64,000 nt of DNA, taken from the NCBI GenBank assembly GCA_028554755.1, contig JAPTOF010000002.1, forward strand, positions 10,961,001-11,025,000, read 5' to 3'. Below, piece after piece: positions 24,263-36,047 of the stretch (the first letter of the stretch is position 1; the number at the start of each line of letters is the position of its first letter). Origin of the DNA: Cordia subcordata (lineage: Eukaryota > Streptophyta > Magnoliopsida > Boraginales > Cordiaceae). The position numbers were made by a program, and so were the translations under genes. The notes below the pieces were generated by a model that saw only the letters and a program-made list of their open reading frames with translations, had not been told where the DNA came from and ran no database searches.

Positions 24263-25066
24263 ATACCGGGATTGCTTAATTTATAATCTACCTGTTATTG
24301 ACGTAAGATTAAAAAGTATTTCGCCCATGTTAATTTAAACTTGGAAACAGAAAATCAGCACTGATCTATTTTATTTTGTCTTCAATGTCCCATATAGCAA
24401 CGGATAACACTATAGCATTATAATTATTTATTCAATTATAATAAAATAATCAAAATTAATTGCATTTAAAAATTAATTTAAATTGGAATCGTCACACCCG
24501 TGAATAGCAGGGGCAGATGTACTAATTTTTTTTATCACATTAAATTTTTTTTTAATCTAGAATATAATATTCAAATAAGATCTAAACCAATAACGTTGAA
24601 TGCATGTGATCATGCAAAGCTCTATTTTCCTTTAAAGTCACGGTGCAAAAACATTCACGAAACATCACTTTCCTAAATTTGTTAAGACAAATTAGGATGC
24701 CATTTTGAAACTTCAAGATAATCAAATGTACACACAATTACTTCTCTAGATATAAAGCAAATAGTGAGATCATTTGTATCCTAAAAGTTGCGTGAATGCC
24801 ATTTTCACTCATTGAGATTTAGTTTTCATCACAAGTTCCTCTTAGGTTTTATTTTTACTCATAATCCGCGCTTGGTGTTAAATTACACCAAGCGAAATCT
24901 CATATTGAAGGGCATTTTATCTTTTATATATTAAAGAAAAAGAAATAAAAGAATCAGACAATAAAATTTAATTAAAAGTCTACAATAGAACAACAAACCA
25001 CAATAATTTAATCTCATAATATGAGAAAAAGATAAAAAGTAGTTTATTATACAAAAGTCGCATTAT
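24263..25066. other. intergenic DNA
   Basis: AT-rich flank of the copia insertion, with no gene or defined repeat. A short inverted repeat (cttggtgtaa..ttacaccaag, 24870-24892) is present but isolated. Confidence 0.5.
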
Positions 25067-25297
25067 GGGCCTATTTGGATTGATTTTTTTTTTAGGAAAA
25101 AAGTACTTTTTCCCTTAAAAAGTTATATTAAATTTGTAATAATTATTTGATTTGGCTTCCAAAAAAGCTGAAACTTTGAAAAAAGCTCAAATACAGCTTT
25201 TTTTAAAAGCCAGAATTTTCAGCTTCTAAAAAAAAACTGTTTTTCAAAAGTTGTTAAAAAAAGCACTTTTAAAAAAAAGTCAATCCAAACGAGCCAT
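25067..25297. repeat. MITE family A, copy 4 (best preserved)
   Basis: Left end gggcctatttggattga and right end gtcaatccaaacgagcc are clear inverted repeats around a core of A/T runs with aagtacttttt and agcacttttaaa. About 230 bp and noncoding. hAT-like by its ends; the target duplication is not clear. Confidence 0.65.
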
Positions 25298-25374
25298 ATA
25301 TACGAGATTAAAGAAAAAAGTTAAATTCAATTTATATATATACGTACAGACACCCACCACTAGAAAACTGGCTT

Positions 25375-25760
25375 TTAACGACCGAAAATCAGCGACCTCC
25401 GAAAATCGGTCGCTAATATTGAGGATTAGCGACCGATATAGCAACTGAAAAAAATTGGTCACAAAATATATTTCGTGACCATTTTTAGCGACTGATTGTG
25501 AATTCAGTCGCTAAATTTTGGCGACTGAGCTCTTATCAGTCGCTAAATTTTGGCGACTGAGCTCTTATCAGTCGCTAAATTAGCGACTAATTGGAATCAG
25601 TCGCTAAATTTTAGCGACTGATTTCAATTTGGTCGCTAATTTTTTTACTGTTTAGTAAATTTAGCGACTGATTTTGTATCGGTCGCAAAATTTAGCAACC
25701 GAAATCGAATCGGTCGCAAAACTTAGCGACTGAATTCTAATTTGTCGCTAATTTGAAATT
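25375..25760. repeat. left subterminal repeat zone of the CACTA element
   Basis: More than ten copies of a 10-12-base word (gcgactgattt, tcagtcgctaaat, gcgaccgata) in both orientations, including a directly duplicated 45-bp block (ttttggcgactgagctctta) at about 25517-25570. Typical CACTA transposase-binding array. Confidence 0.75.
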
Positions 25761-25799
25761 TTTAAACAATTTGTTTTATTATTTTAAACTCTAATACGT

Positions 25800-28020
25800 C
25801 CCAACACTAAGGCAGCTAACTCCCAAAAAATCAATTAGGGCAAATTTCTCCCAAAATCACACACACTTTACTCTAAGCTTTGCATCGATGCCGCAGAGCG
25901 CGTGACTGCAGAATTGGCGAAGCATTCATCATCAACGTCTACCGCCTCGTCCAGTACAATTTTGTTAGCGTCCCGTTTGGATCTCATCTCGCTCCTCTCA
26001 ACCACCACGCTGCATCTGACTGTTCTTGGCTAACTCCGCCGGCTCCGTCTCCGATCTCTCGTGCGCCGTCCTTGTATTTCTTTGTGCGAATTGACCCTGG
26101 AAGACAGAAGTATCCTTGGATATTGTTGATAGCTTTGTAGTAGAAATCACTAATGATCAGGTGATGGTATATATATATGTGTGTGTGTGTGTGTAGATAT
26201 ATATTTGCATATATATGTACATTATTATTATTATCATCTGTACTAAAGTGAAGTATTTAACTAGTTGAAGTTGTGTGTCTTTTTGTTTTGTTCGTAATTA
26301 TTTCGGCTACATTCTGCAATTTAAGTTGGCTTTTTGGTTTAAGCATAGTTTAGCTAATATTTTTCAAGCCCTAATTTTTTGGCATGTATGTTTTTGTCCA
26401 ACTTCTGCAATTTGAGTTGTCCAAGTTCTTCTCTTTTGTAGTTTGTATTATCTTCTTAACTCTTTCTAATATACACATTGAGATTGTCACCTTTGAATTT
26501 AAATTTATAAACAAGGTTATTATGTTTTGTTTAAATTTATAAACTAGTTGGATTAGTCTCTCTAATTATCTTGGCGAAAATGGTGAGCTTTTGCCATGAG
26601 TCTATATGTACATAATATCTTTTCTTATTTAATGTTGAAATAGATTTGAGAATATCCTTTTAATGATGGCTTTTGCTTAATATGCTTATTCATTGCCAAT
26701 TTTGTGAAGTTCAATGTCAAATGACAACTCAAATTATATTTTGTAGACAATTGTCGTAATCCCTTTGGAACCCCTTGAGTTGTGCAATCAGGTTCCTTTG
26801 AGAAAGTTTGTACTAAATCACAGGACAATTGCTTTTCGTGCAAAATTGTTTGGAATATCTTCACTCACTCCGTTAGGTTAGCTTTCAATCAATAATCTAG
26901 GATAGAATAGCCCAATCTGTATCACTTTTAGCATGATATAGTATCACTTGTTAAAATTTGAGATTGGTATAGGCAACAATTCTGTAGTTCATCACAAGCA
27001 CATAGAACCTGTTGTTGAATTATGATCCACAGCTTGTTGGCCTAAAGCAGGAATGAGTCTAATCAGATAGTTTGCAAGTTTTGTTCCTTCTGGTTTATCA
27101 TCTTTCTAGTCTTGATCAGGTTTTGTTTGATATTTTTCTTCTATGTGGTGGTTTTATTATTATTATGATCCAAAATGTGCTTCATTTTACCCCATTAAAC
27201 TTGCTTAATTTTTGTTGCATTAGTTCTATACATGCAAATATATAATCATTATGACAAGAAGAAGCAATCTGCCAGTAAGTGTTTAGACATTTAAAAATGA
27301 GCATTGGTGTGACCTTTGATATAGGTAATTTTCTCTATAGTCTTCTTAAGGCCACAACTTGGGAACTAAGCAGTCTAAATTGCTTTTCCTGTAACACTTT
27401 GCATAAAATGCTTCACTTGTTAAATATTTGGGAATTCTTCATGTAGATTAAATTAAGTCATTTTCCATCATTTAAAATTCTCAGGAACCATGTGCTTGTA
27501 TATATATAGTCATTAAAATGTACTAATTGCAAAATATATTCATGTATTATTTAGTTCTATCAATTTTCTTAATAGCAGCTTCTTTGCATTAATGATGGGT
27601 AGCTTTCATGCTTTCGTTCTCTAATTGATGGAGGTTTTTCTGAACTTGTTTCCTTTAAGAAATTGGTGGAGGTTTTTGGTGACTTACCAGATACACAAAG
27701 AATTTCCAAAAATGTAGGAGAAGCAGTTGCGTTTGCTCAGAGATGACAAAGAGGAATGTCATTACACCAGAGCACATGGAAAGCCGTTAAAAGCACAACA
27801 GAGTTACTAATAGTTTAGGCCTTGCTTATCTTAGAAATTTTTGAGTGTATACAGTTTAGGGCTTTAGGCTTTGCTTATCCTTTTTCTTGGTTTGAGTCGG
27901 GTTTAGGCTTCTTGTTGTAAAGGCTGTTTTGCCCTGCCTTTGATTATGTAAATTTGAAGTGTATATTTTTCGTGGTGAGCAATAAAATTTCTAGAAGATT
28001 ATCCCTCCCTTCTCACCTTG
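25800..28020 (+). pseudogene. probable captured host-gene segment inside the CACTA element
   Basis: 25860-26140 is markedly GC-richer than its surroundings and looks like a 5' leader or first exon (codon-like composition, ending in a GT-rich microsatellite). It is followed by about 1.5 kb of intron-like AT-rich DNA, a short stretch near 27700-27800 that can be read as MTKRNVITPEHMES, and a 3'-UTR-like tail with an aataaaa signal near 27980. The arrangement suggests transduplication of a gene by the transposon. I cannot name the parent gene, and no complete frame survives. Confidence 0.35.
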
Positions 28021-28089
28021 AAAAATGAATTATTTTTATATTTGTGTATAAATTTGTAGTGGTTTGTGGTTTAATTGGTGACCAATTTA

Positions 28090-28425
28090 AAGCAATTGCA
28101 AAAATAAAATTAGCGACCGACCGAAAAATCAGTCGCTAAATTTAGCGACCACATTTCGGTCGCTAATTTTAGCGACTGATCAAAAAATCGGTCGCTAATT
28201 TACATAAATTAGCGACCGATTTCAACTTTGCAAGTACATGATATTTAGCGACCAAAAATTATGATTAGCGACAGAAAAATTGGTCGCTAATTAGCGACCG
28301 ACTTAAAAATCGGTCACTAATTTTAATTTAGCGACCAAGGCTTTAGCGACCACTCTTTGCGGTCGCTAATGCAATTTAGCGACCGATTTCGTAATTTAGC
28401 GACTGATTTTGACGGTAGCTAAAAG
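28090..28425. repeat. right subterminal repeat zone of the CACTA element
   Basis: About fifteen copies of ttagcgaccga and tcggtcgctaa words in alternating orientation, mirroring the left zone. Ends at the terminal CAGTTTTCTAGTG. Confidence 0.75.
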
Positions 28426-28445
28426 ACAGTTTTCTAGTGGTGACC

Positions 28446-28944
28446 CACATCTCAAATGAAATCCAATATTTTTATTGATTACCTTTGCAATAGAAATCAC
28501 ATTTTCCCAAATCCTAATCTTTTCATTATACAACAACATCAGATTTTCCTGTTTAAGTTCAAATTTCCCTAACTTTTCTTTTTTCTTTTTTCTTTTCTCT
28601 CGGCCCATTTGCATATGGGTCGCAACATATAGTCTTGTTGATATTATTCAACTCGTTTGGACTTTAAAAGAACAGGCTTGATAGTTGATACTATTGAAAA
28701 AGATAAACATTTGAAAAGATATCTGGGCGCAAATTATAGTTTTTAGTAACTTCGTACAACGTACCAAATTCTTTTTCCTACCTTTAGAGGTTTTGATTCA
28801 TTTTTACATTTAACGACCCCTATTTTATTTTCAACTTCCTTACTTTTAATAGAACCCTTTTTTCGCATTGCTCCACCAAAAAAAAAAAAAAAAAAACCTT
28901 ATTTCGCACCCTTCCTATTTTAATGTTATCTATATTTGTTATGA

Positions 28945-29012
<68 letters not shown>

Positions 29013-31509
29013 TTGTGTGTTATTAGATTTAAGGGGTTTGGAGGGGTGGGATGAAGGGCTCATAAATATAGGGGGACGGAAAAAAAATAAGGAAAGGGCC
29101 CTTAAATTTTAAATGATGTCATAGAGGTGAGCAATTATTATCCATAAAACCCCCCCAAAATATAAGATGGGAGTTGGTTTAGGGGCATGTTAGAGAAGGC
29201 CTAACTGCCCTCTTGAAACTATGAAGTAAATTGTATCAAAAAAGATACTGACATAGTTACATTAGAAACAACAAATTCGCGCCTAGCTAAAAGGATTGGC
29301 AAATTTTATCACATTTATTTATTTTTTGTATAAACTTTACTCTTTCTACTATTAGTAATGTTTGCAATAATTCTGCTATCAAGGGTAAGAAAAGTTTTGG
29401 AAGAGTACAAATCAATATAGAACGGGAAGAAGTAAAATGACAATGGTAGCCTTAAGCATACAATTAAACTTTTCACGTACTAGTGAATCGCTATGATTTT
29501 CCAATTGAAGCTGGTCTAATTTGGTTCTGAAGGGGGGAACATGGGTCTCCAAAATTTAAATGGTGATAGATAGTGACTTTTTATAGTCAAATATCTCTAA
29601 AATATTGAAAAACCGTTTCCAAAAATTTTATGCAATTAAATTTATATTTCTCTGCACATCTAAGGAAAATGATTTGTGACTAATTTTAATCATACAACAA
29701 AGCTAACCGATGATATACTATGAAATTTATAATCTTTAATTTAATCCATATACATATATATTCATACCCGACACGACAGCTCATAACTCGATCACTCAAT
29801 CCTAGGTGACAAATTCGCCTTCTGGAAAAATTGACATGGCCAACGAAAAGGCCAACAAGAAAGTCAAATGCTAGAATAAAGGTCATATTCCTTTGCCTCA
29901 ATGCCTCCCATATAGGTCCTTCCCCAGCAATTTAAACTTTTAGGTTACAATATAACAACAAAAACAGTTTGACATATATTAAAAATTCGTAGCATTGTTA
30001 TTTTATTTAACATGGGCATAACTCAAAAATTCTACTTAACATAAGAGAATGCGTTGAGAACATCTAACTAATTAAAGATACATTCTGTAAAAACTTACTT
30101 CTAAGGGGGGTCAAATGATCCCCTTACTTTTCATAAATTATTAATTATATAATGTGATTTAGGAATTACTAAAATTAATTTCTATATATGACCTGCCTTA
30201 AATTTATAAATGATCCTTTATTAATTTATGATTCATATTTTGACAAGGATAAATAACTAAATTTAATTTTTAGTTAGACAAATAAAATGCATTCTTCTAC
30301 TTTTACTTTGACAAATAATAAAATATATAGGCAATTTAGTAATAATTAATAAATTGTTTATGGAGAGCAAGAAGTCGGTCATGTGTCGTGCTAACTTTAT
30401 CAAAATTAGGACATGCTTGTGTAAAGCTTGATTTATCCTCTGAAGTGAGCTTTTACCAAAAGAAGGAAAAAAATGTATTGTCTCTTTTCTGTTTTATGTA
30501 CTTATTCTCAAAATGATTATCATAGGTTTCCAGTATATCCTTTCATGGAGCAGACAAAGGCGTAGAATCACTTTTTAGGGTCTTGATGGTTACATATTAC
30601 TTCATAATTCCACTCTCAATGGAAGGAAAATAACATGACCAAATATACAAGTATGTGTGTATATATGTGTTTGCGTGTGTCAACTTTCTATATTCTTCAT
30701 AGTAGAATAGAAGGCTCGGCCTTATGCAGAGACACATCTAAGATGAAATGTTTTTGGGGAGGGGCAAATATAAGAGTCACAAAATTTAAAAAGTGCAAAG
30801 ATCACATATTCATTACTAAATAATATCAATTAAAAAAGGTCTCAACAAAGGGGTGATTTAGATGAAGTCTCCATAATTGATTAATTGTAATCAAAGTTAT
30901 GAAGTAAAAATAGAAAGAATAAAATAGAAAAGGTTAATTGTAACTTGTAAAAATATCACTTAAAAAAAATTAAATTATTACTTATTAAATTAAATTTTCA
31001 ATCTAAACAAAAGATTATCATTTAAGACTCTACGTGTTTTGCTTTTCACAAAATGGGAGAGGGGTTGTTGGGAGGGCAATACACGTTGAATGTGTCTAGT
31101 GCAAACTTGTTTCATAAGGGGGAAAAAATGGTATGGGGGGGGGGGGGGACGGGGTGCAAGGCCCGTCCTAGCGCAAATGTAATTCCATCCCTTTCCTTAC
31201 GTCTCGTTCCGACTTGTACATTTTACTTTCATTAATAAAATTTCAAAGAGTACCGCTTACTTTTTACTGACAATGTATATATATATGTTTGTGTGTGTGA
31301 TAGTTTGATAGGAAAAAGCGTGGAGAAACACAGTGGCACACAAGAGAACGAGGGACAAAAAAACGATCACAAATTGTATGTTGCTCACTATTCTCTGTGG
31401 ATTGGCTGGAAAGTCCATTAAATTTTAGCATTCAGTTTGGTGAAGAAAAAGAGGAAATTAAGAAGCAGAAAGAGCATAGAATAATCCTTTCAATAAATAA
31501 TGCCAAGAA

Positions 31510-31546
<37 letters not shown>

Positions 31547-31779
31547 TGTGCGTGTCTATCTCTCTGTACAGCATATGCCAGGAGGGCCAATTTTCACTAT
31601 TGAGAGACTTGCAACACAACCATAAAAGTTTCCCAAGCCGGCCATTAATGTCAATTGGGCCCGCATGTTCACCTAACCATGCTACAAGAACACCTTTGCT
31701 TCCTCCACTATATCAGAACGGAATGTAGTTCGTCCATTCCATTAATGTCAATTGCAACTCAACCATAAAAGTTTCCAAA
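28446..31779. other. intergenic DNA with microsatellites
   Basis: No gene recognised. It contains a long (TTA)n run (about 28949-29012), a 14-base G run (31135-31148), a (CT)n run (31513-31543) and poly-A tracts. Short frames, for example 30635-30823, have no domain. The stretch ends at the start of the tandem IDL array. Confidence 0.6.
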
Positions 31780-31914
31780 TTCCAGGCATGTCCATTTTTG
31801 TTTGAGATCTCCTTTTTCCTTTGTATCCATAAGCACATCCCTGAAAACCCGTTCAAGTAACCCCACAACTTCTTTTCTTCTATCAATTTAGTTCCTACTT
31901 TAACTCCAAAAATT

Positions 31915-32035
31915 TATGATTTAGTGGTATGTTTTTTTGTTTAAGTACGAGAGATCCTGAGATCAATTCTGTTATAATTTAGTGAAAGAGGTTTTGAGAT
32001 GAATTCTGTTATAGTTTAGGGGTGTGCTTTCGTTT
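31915..32035 (+). repeat. promoter minisatellite of IDL copy 1
   Basis: About two units of roughly 60 bp, each with tttagtggt, a gttt run, a gagag..cct..gatc block and attctgttata. The same repeat lies upstream of copies 2 (about 37350-37470) and 3 (about 41690-41810). It sits 200-330 bases before the start codon. Confidence 0.55.
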
Positions 32036-32247
32036 TAGATTAGTGTCCGAAAAGTACGAAACAATCCGATAATTAATAACCCCATGTTTTCCAACTCTCC
32101 ATAGTGTTGCTTCTCCTACATATACTTCAAACCCAAGTCACCCCTGACACTCTATTTTGTTCTCTGTCATAAATTAATTCAAAAAAGATCACCAAAAACA
32201 AACCTACGTATACTTTGCAAACATCTTGTATTGCAAGCTTTGCCAAG

Positions 32248-32484
32248 ATGGGCAAAAGGTCTCTAATTACTCTATCATTTGTCTTTCTCTTCATATTAAT
32301 GGCTGATCATCGTCATCATCATCATGCTCATGCTGCAGAAGACACAGAATCTTCCAAGTTTAAGCCTGTGGATGTGCCACCATCTCAGAGCAATTCTCCA
32401 AACACTTTCTATCAATCCATGCCTAAAGGAGCACCTGTGCCACCTTCAGGGCCATCGCCTAGACACAACAATGAAGGCTTGTAA
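32248..32484 (+). CDS. IDL: IDA-like (IDL) secreted peptide precursor, copy 1
   Basis: 78 residues. The start MGKRSLITLSFVFLFILM is a signal peptide, followed by a histidine-rich stretch (residues 21-28), a variable acidic spacer, and a C-terminal motif PKGAPVPPSGPSPRHN (59-74) with four residues (NEGL) after it. This matches the EPIP motif of INFLORESCENCE DEFICIENT IN ABSCISSION and IDL peptides (PKGxPxPPSxPSxRHN). In other plants the processed peptide binds HAESA/HSL receptor kinases and controls cell separation or stress responses. An in-frame ATG at 32215 would add 11 residues; I prefer 32248 because it is conserved in all three copies and opens the signal peptide. An aataaa signal lies at 32647-32652. 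It may also be an immune-type IDL. Confidence 0.88.
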   Translation: MGKRSLITLSFVFLFILMADHRHHHHAHAAEDTESSKFKPVDVPPSQSNSPNTFYQSMPKGAPVPPSGPSPRHNNEGL

Positions 32485-32646
32485 AAGCACACAACAGCAG
32501 TTTTCATGATGAAGGCATCACGCAAAAGTCTAAAAGCCAAACAAAAGTCATACCCATTTTTTCTTCTAAATTAGAAGCATTTGGCTTGTAAATGTGAGTA
32601 TGACCATATATATATTAGGCATTTTTTTTTTAAGATTAAGCATATC

Positions 32647-32652
32647 AATAAA
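32647..32652 (+). terminator. IDL: polyadenylation signal of IDL copy 1
   Basis: aataaa about 165 bases after the stop codon, in a conserved block (cat.ataaagttatat) also found after copy 2 near 38096. Inferred from consensus only. Confidence 0.45.
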
Positions 32653-33162
32653 GTTATATATAGTCTCAGGATATATAATATATATTTAGCATTGACTTAT
32701 TAGCTCAATAAGCCGTTTTAATGGCTACTTTTGTGGAAAGGGTGGGGGTAAATTCGTAGAACCTTTTTTTGTTTTGGGTTCTAAATTGTTTTGGGTTTTT
32801 GAAGATGCCCTCAAATCAATCATATTTATATATATTGTATGTTAAAGAGATACTAATGGAAGTGTTTCTTTTGTTCTTCTTTAATTTCATTTCATTATAT
32901 TTGGAGAAAGCGCTTTGAATTTTTTTATGAATTTGAGATATCATGATATTGTTATTCGTCAGCTTTCTTTTTGGGAAAACGACAAAGAATGTTTACCAGG
33001 CATTTTGCTTTTCATCGTTTTTTATTTAAGCAAATTGAAGTTTTAATGCTACAATTTGACCTTGACAATGCTGACGTATGCATGCTTAAATTACTGATAA
33101 AAAAAGAAAAAGTCTTCCGTGATATTAAATTCTTATTTATAAAAAAGAAAAAATATCCAAAA

Positions 33163-33441
33163 CACTACCAGAAATTGGTGGATTTCAGACGGAAAAATTG
33201 AGACAAAAATTTGAGATGGATTTGGGACGAAAAATTTAGGCATAATTTTCTAATAAGTTAATACATATTTGAGACCAAAAATTTTTCATTTCTGTCTCAA
33301 AATTTGATATGAAGGTTTTTGGGACAGAAAATTTCCGTTTTAAATTATGTCTTAAATTCATTTTGAGACGAAATTTTTTAAGTTTGAGACGAAAATTTTA
33401 AATTTTAATTTTCATCTCAAATTCAAAAATTTTTTATAGTG
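33163..33441. mobile_element. CACTA-type MITE in array unit 1
   Basis: Begins CACTACCAGAAATTGG and ends TTTTTATAGTG, with CACTA/TAGTG termini and a 3-bp duplication AAA on both sides (33160-33162, 33442-33444). The interior repeats gggacgaaa/gagacgaaaatt words in both orientations. The corresponding place in unit 2 (around 38598) lacks it, giving a natural empty site. 279 bp and noncoding. Confidence 0.82.
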
Positions 33442-33534
33442 AAAGTTCATATAATGGTATATACCTAATGTTTGATCAAGTCAATTTTGTATTGCCCAAA
33501 GATCATGCTATGATAGTTAAGTATGACATAACAA

Positions 33535-34104
33535 GTGTATGTTCGACAACAGTTTTTTAAGGAGCATTTAGCGTTTTGACTGGTCAAAATATTATTTTGC
33601 TAAATTATTGTTGTTTGGTAAACTAGGGTTTCAAGTAGCTTTTTAAATAGCTTTTAGCGTTTCAACTAACGTTTCTCAAAAGCTAAAAAATTTAACGTTC
33701 CAAATAACTTTTAGCTTTTCATTTTTTTTTTTTTTGCAATTCTACCCTTTTTCCATTTTTTTATTTTTCTATTCTTTTTCCAATCTCTCTCTAAATTTTT
33801 ACCTTTTCTTTTACAAATATAAATAAGAAATAATATAAAAATGAATTTCAATTTCGATAACATTACTAAAAGCATAAGTTTTATTAGTAAATTTTTTTAA
33901 CAAAATAATTTTGAATCTATTAAAATTAATTTTTGTAATATTGATATAAATGTTTTATCAAAATATTAGTTATACTTTAATATTAAAATATGTTTATGAA
34001 AATAAATATCTAATTATGAAATATATTATCTTATTCCTATAATAGTAATAGTAATTACAATTATCATAATAACAACAGCAACAATAATAATAGTAGTAGT
34101 AGTA

Positions 34105-34144
<40 letters not shown>

Positions 34145-34337
34145 TAACAACAACAACAACAACATGATATCAATGTCCTTTTATGTCATTTAACATTCAT
34201 CAGCTAATCTAACAACTAATTTTATCGAACATATTTTGCTTATTCAGCTAGTTAAAGAGCTATCAGCTACTCAAACAGCTATCAACTATTCAAATAACTA
34301 TCATCTACTCCAACAGCTAAATTTGCCGAATAGGCCC
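33535..34337. mobile_element. hAT-like MITE, family C copy 2
   Basis: Reverse-oriented relative of the element at 9921-10658, sharing aaaagctaaaaa.tttaacg, the taatattaaaatatg interior, the triplet run (34080-34165) and the ends agctaaatttgccgaataggccc. It is absent from unit 2, where atgacataacaa runs directly into atcaatattttgtcc. An 8-bp target duplication is plausible but degenerate. Noncoding. Confidence 0.7.
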
Positions 34338-35089
34338 TAAATAAATACTTCGTCCATTGAACATTAATTGACTAGGATATATAAAATAATGCAATGCGAT
34401 ATCAGGTTTCATTTCAATGCAATAAATAAGTTCACACATCCATTCGACATTCTAGCCTATCCATGACTGCCATGTGAAACTAGTAGCAATTTTGTTTTTA
34501 TTTTTTCTCCATACCATCTGCATTGACCAGTCACCTCATTGGAACTAACTTGCCTAAAATGTTTATAATAACACTAGTAGTAAACATACAAATCTCATAG
34601 AGAACTGGTATATATAGAATCGGAATGTTGTTAAAGAAATTTTAAATAATCACTGCATCCCTTTACCAATTGATTGATCGATAGTATCGTGGCATACAAC
34701 TAGATTAACTAGTGAGCTCACTAGTCTTATTGGTTGAAGAGACCAGTCGACTAATTGGTCAACCACAAGGAAACATCCTCATTGCCTCAACTAGTTGACC
34801 GATTGACCACAATAGTTTATATCTGTTAGGACAATTTAAGGGCAGCCTTCTGTTAACAGTGTGCACCTGTTCGGGTTTATACACTACTTTACCTATTTAT
34901 AGGCATGTCAAAAGTTTTCTAAGGCACAAAAATACAACAAAAAGTCTCTCAATTTATACAACTCAATTTGTCTCAAACATAAAATTATGAAATTATACAT
35001 ATTTACTCTGGGTCTAAAAGATAACTCACTTGTTATATTTTATTTTAAAGAAATTTAGCTAATTTTATCTTTATACCCCTCACCAATGT

Positions 35090-36047
35090 AAAGTCATCTA
35101 GGGCTCGAATTCAATCATCATCCGCTAAAATTTGTTCATAGAACTATTCTTAGATATTGCTTGCGATCCTCCTCACTTCTAGAATAAACTAAAATTTCAT
35201 CTATAAACACAACCACAAATTGCTATAGAAATGGCTTGAAAACTTGGTTCATAAGGTCCATAAATGTAGCAAGAGCATTTGTTAATACAAAGGCATTATC
35301 ACAACTTTTTAATGACCATATCGAGTCTTAAGGGCAAGGGCAGTCTTAGGTATATCTCCTTCCTTAATCCTCAATTGGTCGTATCTAGACCTCAAGTCTA
35401 TTTTTGAGAAAACTTTTGCATCATATAGTTGATCAAAGAGGTAATCTATCCATAGAAAAAGATATTTAATTCTTCACTATGACCTGGTTAAGCTCCTTAT
35501 AATTGATGCATAATCTCAAGCTCTAATCTTTCTTTTTAACAAACAGTGTTAGAGCTCCTAAGAGGGACACACTAAGGCAAATTTAACCTTTCTATAGAAG
35601 CTTTTGGAGTTATACCTTCAACTCTTTTAGCTCTGCTGGAGCCATCCTATATGTGCCCTAGAAATTAGTCTTCTGCTGGGAATTAGCTCAATCTCATTGG
35701 AGATAAGGTAGGAATATCTTCTGGAAGGACGTGTGGAAATTCCTTGACTATTCAGGATGTCCTCTAGTTTAGGTGTCCCAACCTCAGAGTTTATTATGCA
35801 AGTTGAATGTCTGGTGTAACCTTTCCTTAAGTGTGTTTTTAATGTAGAGATAACTTGTATAGAGGACAAATTTCTTCCGCTGAATTCAAATTCAAGCTCT
35901 CCAAGTACTTTAAATAACATTTGTTTGTGTGATGGCCTACCAAGCCATGATACCTAGCTAGCCAATATATTCCTCATATAGCATCAAAATCCTTCATCTA
36001 TCTAAATTTATAAGATTAACAAGCAAATCTTTAACGTTTATGGTAAT
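35090..36047 (-). pseudogene. Ty3/gypsy pol relic in array unit 1
   Basis: The minus strand reads degenerate retropepsin then RT. Recognisable are a path to [20 protein letters not shown] (about 35400-35320) and VVVFIDEILVYSRSEED (about 35215-35165), a gypsy RT catalytic block in which FIDD has become FIDE. Many stops are present. A matching copy lies in unit 2 at 39460-40387, so this insertion predates the duplication. Confidence 0.8.

Larger units (their letters stand above)
25355..28442. mobile_element. non-autonomous CACTA (EnSpm/CMC) transposon
   Basis: The ends are inverted repeats: CACCACTAGAAAACTG at the left and CAGTTTTCTAGTGGTG at the right. They are flanked by the 3-bp direct duplication ACC (25352-25354 and 28443-28445), as expected for CACTA elements. 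Both subterminal zones (25375-25760 and 28090-28425) are packed with copies of TTAGCGACCGA and its complement TCGGTCGCTAA, the type of repeat the transposase binds. The 3088-bp element carries no transposase frame, so it needs a helper. The interior contains a GC-richer segment that looks captured from a host gene (see separate entry). Confidence 0.88.

Noticed and set aside
25375..25760. Regular short repeats with near-constant spacing, resembling a CRISPR-like array
   Set aside because: They occur in both orientations, lie just inside CACTA termini and are mirrored at the other end, so they are transposon subterminal repeats.
31053..31235. Short glycine-rich frame across a G run
   Set aside because: Low-complexity artefact of the 14-base G run.
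32215..32247. Upstream in-frame ATG for IDL copy 1
   Set aside because: It would put a non-hydrophobic extension before the signal peptide and it is not kept as an aligned start in copy 3.
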